Source: Halanaerobiaceae bacterium (lineage in GTDB: Bacteria; Bacillota; Halanaerobiia; Halanaerobiales; DTU029). Taken from it: a stretch of 7,374 nucleotides of DNA. Shown piece after piece: positions 1 through 5,336 of this stretch (position 1 is the first letter of the stretch; each line of letters begins with the position of its first letter). The notes under the pieces were generated by a model, which did no database searches, was not told the DNA's origin, and saw only the letters and a list, made by a program, of their open reading frames with translations. The position numbers and the translations under genes are program-made. The stretch lies in the NCBI GenBank assembly GCA_012521855.1, contig JAAYLO010000264.1, positions 1 to 7,374 of the forward strand. Reading direction: 5' to 3'.

Positions 1-926
1 ATCTGCATATTTTCAAGGGAAAACATCCTTCAGCACCATTACCTGTCACTATTGGGCATGAATTTGCCGGTGATGTAGTTGCAGTCGGCAGTGAGGTCAA
101 AAAAGTAAAAATTGGTGACAGGGTTACGGTAGAACCGGTAATTGTCTGTGGAAAATGTACTGCCTGTTTAAAAGGTAATTATGGCTATTGTGAAAATATC
201 AGTTTCACTTACCGGATTGGACAGGGAGCCATGACCAATTATATCACCATCGGGGAGCCCTATGTCTACAAACTTCCGGATCATCTCTCATATGATGCCG
301 GAGCATTGATAGAGCCTCTCTCAGTGGCCACACATGCAGTACGAAGGGCAGATATTAAACTGGGTGAAAAGGTTCTTGTCATCGGGGCAGGTGCTATCGG
401 CCTGCTGGTAGCAGCACTCTGCAGAAAAAGAGGAGCTGCAGAAGTTGTAGTTTCAGATCTGTCTGAAAAACGCCTGAAAATGGCCCTGGAACTGGGAGCA
501 ACGAGGGTAGTAAATCCATCTGCAGAGGATCTTGAAAAGTTTGTATATGAACTTACTGATGGTACAGGGATGGATAAGACTTTTGAATGTGTCGGTCTGG
601 AACAGACCTTCAATCAGGCCATGATGACCCTGAGAAAAAATGGACTGGCAACAGTTATAGGTATTTTCGAGCAGACAGAAATCACTATCCCGGTAACGAG
701 GTTCATTACTCATGAAATAAAGGTACAGGGTTCACAGGGATATTGCTGGGATTTTCCCATTGCACTGGAGATGTCGGGAGAGATAGATCTTGAAAAACTG
801 GTGACACATAAATTCAGGCTGGAGGAATTGCAGCAGGCTCTTGAGCTGAGCCTTGATAAAAACTCCGGTGCTGTAAAGGTTATTATAAATCCATGTGATG
901 ATATTGAAAAAAATTCTGATCTGTGA
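1..926 (+). CDS. Zinc-dependent medium-chain alcohol/polyol dehydrogenase (5'-truncated by window edge)
   Basis: The reading frame is open from base 3, giving 307 residues; about 40 N-terminal residues, including the first zinc-ligand cysteine, lie outside the window. It begins LHIFKGKHP, which in this family directly follows the C-G-(S/T)-D motif. Visible features are the catalytic-zinc Gly-His-Glu (bases 54-62), four structural-zinc cysteines in a C-x2-C-x2-C-x7-C pattern (codons at 147, 156, 165, 189), the IEPLSVATHA segment carrying the second catalytic Glu, and a Rossmann GAGAIG followed by an acidic VVSD strand end, which favours NAD(H) over NADP(H). The family oxidises secondary alcohols and polyols (sorbitol, threonine and butanediol dehydrogenase relatives); the substrate is not determinable. 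It ends TGA immediately followed by TAA. It lies 104 bp upstream of the flavoenzyme operon on the same strand and may belong to the same pathway, but a promoter overlaps its 3' end, so the downstream genes can be transcribed separately. Confidence 0.93.
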   Translation, partial: LHIFKGKHPSAPLPVTIGHEFAGDVVAVGSEVKKVKIGDRVTVEPVIVCGKCTACLKGNYGYCENISFTYRIGQGAMTNYITIGEPYVYKLPDHLSYDAGALIEPLSVATHAVRRADIKLGEKVLVIGAGAIGLLVAALCRKRGAAEVVVSDLSEKRLKMALELGATRVVNPSAEDLEKFVYELTDGTGMDKTFECVGLEQTFNQAMMTLRKNGLATVIGIFEQTEITIPVTRFITHEIKVQGSQGYCWDFPIALEMSGEIDLEKLVTHKFRLEELQQALELSLDKNSGAVKVIINPCDDIEKNSDL

Positions 927-932
927 TAAAAT
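904..932 (+). promoter_or_regulatory. Predicted sigma-A-type promoter for the flavoenzyme operon
   Basis: TTGAAA (904-909) and TAAAAT (927-932) are separated by exactly 17 bp, and each differs from the housekeeping consensus at one base. A TGA (924-926) directly before the -10 box gives an extended -10 (TGn). The promoter overlaps the last codons and stop of the dehydrogenase gene. The predicted start of transcription is near 939, inside the palindrome that follows. This is pattern recognition; no transcript data are available. Confidence 0.6.
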
Positions 933-938
933 TATAAG

Positions 939-954
939 TGGAAAACGTTTTCCA
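939..954. promoter_or_regulatory. Perfect 16-bp palindrome, probable LacI-family operator
   Basis: TGGAAAACGTTTTCCA is its own reverse complement and has the central CG flanked by A/T runs that typifies LacI/GalR-family operators. It sits right at the expected transcription start of the predicted promoter at 904-932, the classical position for steric repression. It is not an ideal CcpA cre site: with the CG aligned, the outermost TG/CA steps are shifted by one base pair. A dedicated pathway repressor is therefore a better guess than general carbon catabolite control. No regulator gene is in the window. Confidence 0.65.
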
Positions 955-1030
955 TAGAGGAAACGCCATTAAAAAGTCTTTTCAAAGTCTTCTTTGCGGT
1001 ATTTTCAGCATATGAAAGGAAGGGATTATA

Positions 1031-2359
1031 ATGAAACATAAAAAATTCAGTTATAAATCACTTGAAGAATTAAAAAAAGATATGGAGCTTTTGAATCTGA
1101 ATTTTCCTATTGATGACGATATAAGTGTCTTGCGGGAAGAGGTAAAAGAGGGAGATAAGGTTATTCCCAACCGTTTTGTAATACATCCCATGGAAGGTGC
1201 AGATGCCAATAGTGACGGCACTCCCGGAGAGCTGACTCTGAGGAGATACAGGAGATATGCTGAGGGAGGCGCAGGCCTGATCTGGTTTGAAGCTGTTGCA
1301 GTAAATGAATCAGGCAGGGGAAACGAATTACAGCTTTATTTAAACGAAAATACAGTAGATGCATTTAAAGATATGGTTGATATGGTAAGACAAAAAGCAA
1401 AAGAAGCTATGGGAGAGGATTTTTCACCTTATCTGGTAATACAGCTGACCCATGCCGGCAGGTTTGGCGAAAAGAAAAATCTTCTCGTCCTCAATGAACT
1501 GGTTGACAATGCTGCCCGTATTTCTCCTGATAAAGAGCCAATGACTGATGAAGAACTGGAACAGCTGGAGAATGATTATCTTAAAGCAGCAAAACTGGCT
1601 AAAGAGGCAGGATTTGATGCCGTAGATATCAAGGCCTGTCACCGCTATCTGCTTTCAGAAAACCTGGCTGCACATACCAGGGAAGGAAAATACGGCGGAA
1701 GCTATGAAAACCGTACACGGTTGCTGAAAAATGCACTGAAGAAGATAAGCGAAGAAGTAGATATTGATCTGGCAGTGAGACTGAATACCTTTGATTCTAT
1801 ACCCTATCCATATGGCTGGGGAACTGATAAAGACGGTAATGAAGACCACAGTGAGCCAAAGAGACTGGTCAGAGAACTGGAAGAGCTGGGGGTAAAGATT
1901 ATCAATGTCAGTGCTGCCACACCATACGTTTATGCCCATATTACACGCCCATATGACCAGCCTGGCAAATTAGGTTATGAAGCACCGGAGCATCCTCTCA
2001 TCGGTGTTAACAGACTGCTTTGCCTGGGTAAGATGATAAAGGAGGAGCTTAAAGATACTTTAGTAGTAGGAACCGGTTTCAGCTGGCTGAGACATTATGC
2101 CCCGTATGTGGCAGCCGGAGTAGTCAAAGAAGGATGGGCAAACATGATTGGTTTTGGAAGACAATCATTTGCATATCCGGATTTTGCCAGGGATATCATA
2201 GAGAAAAATGAAATGGATCCGAAGAAAATCTGTACAACCTGAAGCACATGTGCAGAGCTTAAGGCGAAGAAAAAACACAGCGGTTGTGTTGTGAGAGATA
2301 CAGAGGTATATGTACCAATTTACAAGGAATTGCTTGAAGAATACAAAAAAAGTGAGTAA
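1031..2359 (+). CDS. OYE/2,4-dienoyl-CoA reductase-like FMN and [4Fe-4S] flavoenzyme, predicted selenoprotein (Sec404)
   Basis: The ATG at 1031 follows GGAAGG with 7-nt spacing. A single TIM-barrel OYE-family domain covers roughly residues 35-400: QLTHAGRF (138-145), DIKACHRYLL (199-208) with His204 at the active-site His/Asn position, GKYGGSYENR, and a C-terminal VVGTGF...GFGRQSFAYPDF phosphate-binding region for FMN. TGA at 2240-2242 would end a 403-residue product, but the frame continues to TAA at 2357-2359, giving 442 residues. The junction reads ICTT-U-STC, then 11 residues and Cys419: C401-x2-U404-x2-C407-x11-C419. In E. coli FadH (C-x2-C-x3-C-x11-C) and trimethylamine dehydrogenase this motif binds a [4Fe-4S] cluster. 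The extension also ends in a protein-like GCVVRDTEVYVPIYKELLEEY tail. The protein lacks the C-terminal FAD/NADPH domains of FadH. Expected role is cytoplasmic reduction of an activated C=C bond, or the reverse; the substrate is unknown. Alternative: a Cys codon mutated to TGA, leaving a truncated gene. The OYE assignment is firm; Sec is likely. Confidence 0.85.
2240..2242 (+). other. In-frame UGA, predicted selenocysteine codon
   Basis: TGA at codon 404 of the OYE-like gene lies exactly where the FadH/TMADH family has the second cysteine of its iron-sulfur motif, and it forms a U-x2-C pair with the following Cys407. A Cys-to-Sec exchange is the usual signature of a bacterial selenoprotein with Cys-containing homologues. 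General reassignment of TGA is unlikely: it is the only interior TGA in about 6 kb of coding sequence here, tryptophan is encoded by TGG throughout, and the upstream dehydrogenase ends at a TGA. Confidence 0.8.
2274..2293 (+). promoter_or_regulatory. Candidate bacterial SECIS hairpin
   Basis: Two overlapping hairpin registers exist downstream of the UGA. One is AACACA / TGTGTT (2274-2279 with 2285-2290), loop GCGGT. The other is CACAGC / GTTGTG (2276-2281 with 2288-2293, one G-U pair), loop GGTTGT. Both put guanines at the start of the apical loop, and the second has a GGU like the SelB-recognised loop of E. coli fdhF. The loop begins 37 or 39 nt after the UGA, at the far end of the spacing reported for bacterial SECIS elements. 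The element is inside the coding extension, as expected in bacteria. The stem is short, so this is supportive rather than decisive. Confidence 0.5.
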
Positions 2360-2370
2360 TAAGAAATATA

Positions 2371-2386
2371 ACCCTTAAAAAAGGGT
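2371..2386 (+). other. Small intercistronic hairpin
   Basis: ACCCTT (2371-2376), loop AAAA, and AAGGGT (2381-2386) form a perfect 6-bp stem between the selenoprotein stop codon and the SDR ribosome binding site. No U-tract follows, so it is not a terminator; a role in mRNA processing or stability between cistrons is possible. Confidence 0.4.
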
Positions 2387-2398
2387 ATATTATAAAAC

Positions 2399-2405
2399 AG
2401 GAGGT
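2399..2405 (+). promoter_or_regulatory. Ribosome binding site that fixes the SDR start
   Basis: AGGAGGT is a near-perfect anti-16S match. It is 8 nt (counting from AGGAGG) from ATG at 2413 but only 5 nt from the in-frame GTG at 2410, so ATG 2413 is the preferred start. An out-of-frame ATG at 2406 is too close and closes after four codons. Confidence 0.8.
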
Positions 2406-2412
2406 ATGGGTG

Positions 2413-3189
2413 ATGATTGAAAAAAAAGTAGCGGTAATTACAGGTGCCGCCAGAGGGATTGGTTACGGTATTGCCAGTAAACTTGCTGAAGAAGGTAAAG
2501 CAATTGCCATCTTTGACATCATAAAAAGGGAAGATGTGGAAGACAATATCAGCAAACTGGAGGACAAAGGCGTACCGGTAATATATTATAATGGTGATCT
2601 TACCAGTGCAGATGACAGGGAGAACTTTATCCAGAAAGTAATGGACGAGTTCGGCAGAATTGATATACTGGTCAATAATGCCGGTGTTGCACCAAAGGTA
2701 CGCAGGGATATACTTGAAATGACAGAGGAGAGCTTTGATTTTGTAATCGGTGTCAATATCAAAGGAACATTATTCATGACTCAGCTGGTTGCAAATATCA
2801 TGGTGGAAGAAGTAGAAAATAATCCTGATATCAATCCTGTCATAATTAATATAGCATCAGCTTCATCCTATGCAACTTCAACAAACAGAGGGGAATACTG
2901 TATCTCGAAAGCCGGAGTCAGTATGATTACAAAACTTTTTGCAGACAGACTGGCTGATAAAGGTATATATGTCTATGAGATCAGGCCGGGGATTATATTC
3001 ACTGATATGACCAGTGTTGTCAGGGACAAATATGATAAACTGATTGCTGAGGGTATTACCCCTATCAAAAGATGGGGTTATCCTGAGGATATAGCCAATG
3101 CAGTTTCGGTCTTAAGTTCAGGAAAACTGAACTATTCTACCGGAGAAATTATCAATGTAGATGGCGGTTTCCATCTCAGGAGGTTATAG
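2413..3189 (+). CDS. Short-chain dehydrogenase/reductase (classical SDR, FabG-like)
   Basis: The 258-residue product has the length and motifs of classical SDRs. It has the cofactor-binding TGAARGIG (residues 10-17), NNAG (88-91), and the catalytic triad Ser149 (IASASSY), Tyr162 and Lys166 in the Y-x3-K motif YCISK. A RPGII segment follows at the usual place, and the C-terminal GEIINVDGGFHLRRL matches the family. The second beta-strand ends in an acidic FDI, which suggests NAD(H). The likely reaction is reversible alcohol/ketone oxidoreduction in the cytoplasm. FabG itself is unlikely because the neighbours are not fatty acid synthesis genes. The SDR lies 53 nt after the selenoprotein TAA and one base before the next ATG, whose ribosome binding site is inside its last codons, so the two are probably translationally coupled. 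The substrate is unknown. Confidence 0.93.
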   Translation: MIEKKVAVITGAARGIGYGIASKLAEEGKAIAIFDIIKREDVEDNISKLEDKGVPVIYYNGDLTSADDRENFIQKVMDEFGRIDILVNNAGVAPKVRRDILEMTEESFDFVIGVNIKGTLFMTQLVANIMVEEVENNPDINPVIINIASASSYATSTNRGEYCISKAGVSMITKLFADRLADKGIYVYEIRPGIIFTDMTSVVRDKYDKLIAEGITPIKRWGYPEDIANAVSVLSSGKLNYSTGEIINVDGGFHLRRL

Positions 3190-3190
3190 T

Positions 3191-5194
3191 ATGAGAAAAG
3201 AGTCTGTTAGAATTAATGGACTTGATCTGGATCTTTATTCTCTCAATACAGTCATAGTCGGTTCCGGTGCAGCCGGGCTTAATGCTGCAGACCGGCTCTA
3301 TAATTACGGCCAGGAAGATATTGCAGTAATTACGGAAGGCATAAATATGGGCACCTCCAGGAATACAGGTTCTGATAAGCAGACATACTATAAACTGACC
3401 CTGGCCGGGGGAGAAGATGATTCAGTATATGAGATGGCAGAAACCCTTTTTGCAGGAGGCAGTATGGATGGTGATATTGCCCTTGTTGAAGCAGCATTGT
3501 CTGCCAAGTGTTTTTACCATCTTGTAGATATCGGTGTACCTTTTCCACACAATAAATACGGAGAATATATAGGATACAAGACAGATCATGACCCCAGGCA
3601 GAGGGCAACATCTGCCGGGCCGTTAACCTCAAAATATATGACAGAAAAACTGGAAGAACAGGTCCGGAAAAAAGGCATTAGGATTTTTGACGGCTATCAG
3701 GTTATCGGTATCCTGACAAATACACTGGATAATGGTGAAAAAGAAGCAGCAGGACTGATTACCCTGAACCTGAATGCACTTGAAAACAAAGAAAAAAGAT
3801 ATGTAATATTCAATTGTACCAATATAATATATGCAACAGGCGGGCCTGCCGGCATATATGAGAGATCTGTTTATCCCGAAAGCCAGACCGGCTCAACTGG
3901 TATTGCTTTTGAGGCAGGCGTACTGGGTAAAAACCTGACTGAATCACAGTATGGTATTGCTTCAATCAAGTTCCGCTGGAATTTATCCGGTACATACCAG
4001 CAGGTCCTGCCGAGGTATGTTTCAACTGCAAAAGACGGCAGTGATGAAAAGGAGTTTCTTAACGAGTATTTTTCCGATCCCGGGAAAATGCTTGATGTAA
4101 TATTCCTGAAAGGCTACCAATGGCCTTTTGATCCAAGGAAAGTGAAAAACCAGGGCTCTTCCCTCATTGATTTACTGGTCTATAATGAAACAGTAATAAA
4201 GGGGCGCAGAGTCTGGCTGGATTTCACGAAAAATCCTTCATATGGAAGTAGAAATGGAGAACTGGATTTTTCTCTTCTGGGTGAAGAAAGCTACAGGTAT
4301 TTGGAGAAATCCGGTGCACTTTTTGGCACACCCATCGAAAGGCTTGCCCATATGAATCAGCCGGCCATTGATCTGTATAAGAATAATAAGATTGATCTGT
4401 ACAATGAGTACCTGGAAATAGCCGTATGTGCCCAGCACAACAATGGAGGCTTATATGGTAATCACTGGTGGGAAAGCAATATAAAGCATTTCTTCCCTGT
4501 TGGTGAAGTAAACGGTACTCATGGTGTATACCGTCCTGGCGGAAGTGCTCTGAATTCAGGACAGGTAGGTAGTACCAGGGCAGCACAATATATTGCAAAG
4601 AGATATACTGAAGAACCTCCTGATAAAGATGCTTTTCTCTCTTCCACAGAAGAACAGATCAAGGCGAAGATAGAACTGGGAGAAACCTTTGCTTCAAATA
4701 TAGGCAGTCAGGGGAATGTCCATGAAATCCGTCAGAATATAGGCAGGCGGATGGATAGAGCCGGGGCACACATACGTTCTTTAAAGAATGCTCACAAGGG
4801 GGCAGAGGAGGCAAAAAGGGATCTGGAATCCCTGAGGAAGGAAACTATATTATCAAGTGCCTATGAGCTTAGAGAGGCATTCCAGAATTATGATCTCCTG
4901 ATTACCCAATATGTATATTTATCTGCCATCAAAGATTATATTAAAAACGGCGGAAGGAGCAGGGGTTCATACCTTGTATATGATTCGCAGGGAGAATTGC
5001 CCATAGAGGGTCTTGATGAGGAATTCCGTTTCTCTCTATGTGACGGCTCCCTGAATGACAGGATTCAAAAGGTAAGCTATAAGGATGGAATATGTGAATT
5101 TCAATGGACCGGTGTAAAAGAAATACCTGAAGAAGACAGCTGGTTTGAAAATGTCTGGAACAGCTATATGAGGGATGAGATTATAAGAGAATAG
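3191..5194 (+). CDS. Fumarate reductase/succinate dehydrogenase-type FAD-dependent oxidoreductase
   Basis: The start is ATG 3191, which has AGGAGGT at 3178-3184 with good spacing; an upstream in-frame ATG at 3161 lies inside the SDR and lacks a site. The 667-residue protein has an N-terminal dinucleotide-binding VIVGSGAAGLNAA (residues 21-33). A GTSRNTGSDKQTYYKL segment sits where related enzymes contact the flavin. A QHNNGGL segment (415-421) resembles the substrate-site histidine region of the family. FPVGEVNGTHGVYRPGGSALNSG (435-457) corresponds to the FAD-binding HGANRLG region, with Arg448 at the conserved arginine. A helical C-terminal domain (about 500-590, IRQNIGRRMDRAGAHIRS...) resembles the FrdA/SdhA C-terminal domain. 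No signal peptide, membrane span, haem motif or iron-sulfur motif is visible, so it is a soluble cytoplasmic flavoprotein. It may reduce, or desaturate, an unknown C=C substrate, with electrons perhaps from the neighbouring flavoenzyme. This last point is inference. Confidence 0.88.
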   Translation: MRKESVRINGLDLDLYSLNTVIVGSGAAGLNAADRLYNYGQEDIAVITEGINMGTSRNTGSDKQTYYKLTLAGGEDDSVYEMAETLFAGGSMDGDIALVEAALSAKCFYHLVDIGVPFPHNKYGEYIGYKTDHDPRQRATSAGPLTSKYMTEKLEEQVRKKGIRIFDGYQVIGILTNTLDNGEKEAAGLITLNLNALENKEKRYVIFNCTNIIYATGGPAGIYERSVYPESQTGSTGIAFEAGVLGKNLTESQYGIASIKFRWNLSGTYQQVLPRYVSTAKDGSDEKEFLNEYFSDPGKMLDVIFLKGYQWPFDPRKVKNQGSSLIDLLVYNETVIKGRRVWLDFTKNPSYGSRNGELDFSLLGEESYRYLEKSGALFGTPIERLAHMNQPAIDLYKNNKIDLYNEYLEIAVCAQHNNGGLYGNHWWESNIKHFFPVGEVNGTHGVYRPGGSALNSGQVGSTRAAQYIAKRYTEEPPDKDAFLSSTEEQIKAKIELGETFASNIGSQGNVHEIRQNIGRRMDRAGAHIRSLKNAHKGAEEAKRDLESLRKETILSSAYELREAFQNYDLLITQYVYLSAIKDYIKNGGRSRGSYLVYDSQGELPIEGLDEEFRFSLCDGSLNDRIQKVSYKDGICEFQWTGVKEIPEEDSWFENVWNSYMRDEIIRE

Positions 5195-5222
5195 GAGAAA
5201 AACCAGAAGAGATGTTTTATTT

Positions 5223-5254
5223 AAAAAAGGGAATATTTATTATTCCCTTTTTTT
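5223..5254 (+). terminator. Rho-independent terminator of the flavoenzyme operon
   Basis: AAAAAAGGGAATA (5223-5235) pairs perfectly over 13 bp with TATTCCCTTTTTT (5241-5253) around the 5-base loop TTTAT, and the 3' arm runs into a T7 tract. It lies 28 bp after the FAD gene stop. The A-tract on the 5' side could make it work in both directions. It separates the operon from the radical SAM gene. Confidence 0.92.
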
Positions 5255-5266
5255 AATTCCGCAATC

Positions 5267-5277
5267 TGTTATATAAT
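5267..5277 (+). promoter_or_regulatory. Possible promoter -10 region for the radical SAM gene
   Basis: Just after the terminator, TATAAT occurs at 5272-5277. An overlapping extended -10 form, TGTTATATA, occurs at 5267-5275. The position 17 bp upstream of TATAAT is the T-tract of the terminator, so there is no convincing -35 box. A promoter is expected here because the terminator isolates the next gene; the exact box is uncertain. Confidence 0.4.
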
Positions 5278-5336
5278 AATAAAAGGAGCAGCAATTTTTA
5301 ATAAAACTGAAAGAGAAAAGGCAGGGGTGTAAGTGC

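Noticed and set aside
939..954. Calling the palindrome a CcpA cre site
   Set aside because: With the central CG aligned, the outer conserved T-G and C-A positions are each off by one base, so only the broader LacI-family type is supported.
1031..2242. Taking the 403-residue ORF ending at TGA 2242 as the complete OYE-like gene
   Set aside because: It would cut the protein inside its iron-sulfur motif and leave a 117-nt in-frame extension that encodes the remaining motif cysteines and a family-like tail.
2240..2242. TGA read as tryptophan or glycine under an alternative genetic code
   Set aside because: No other interior TGA occurs in the roughly 6 kb of coding sequence, TGG is used for Trp, and the family position is cysteine.
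2243..2260. Palindrome GCACATGTGC (2244-2253) directly after the UGA as the SECIS
   Set aside because: It has no loop when folded on itself, and the nearby alternative AAGC/GCTT stem has only four pairs around an 11-nt loop.
3161..3190. Upstream ATG 3161 as the start of the FAD flavoprotein
   Set aside because: It lies inside the SDR gene without a ribosome binding site; ATG 3191 has AGGAGGT at ideal spacing and leads sooner into the Rossmann motif.
4224..4598. Minus-strand ORFs inside the FAD gene and elsewhere (for example 281-613, 4224-4598, 6330-6596)
   Set aside because: They lie antisense to well-supported genes, have no recognisable domains and show no ribosome binding sites of note.
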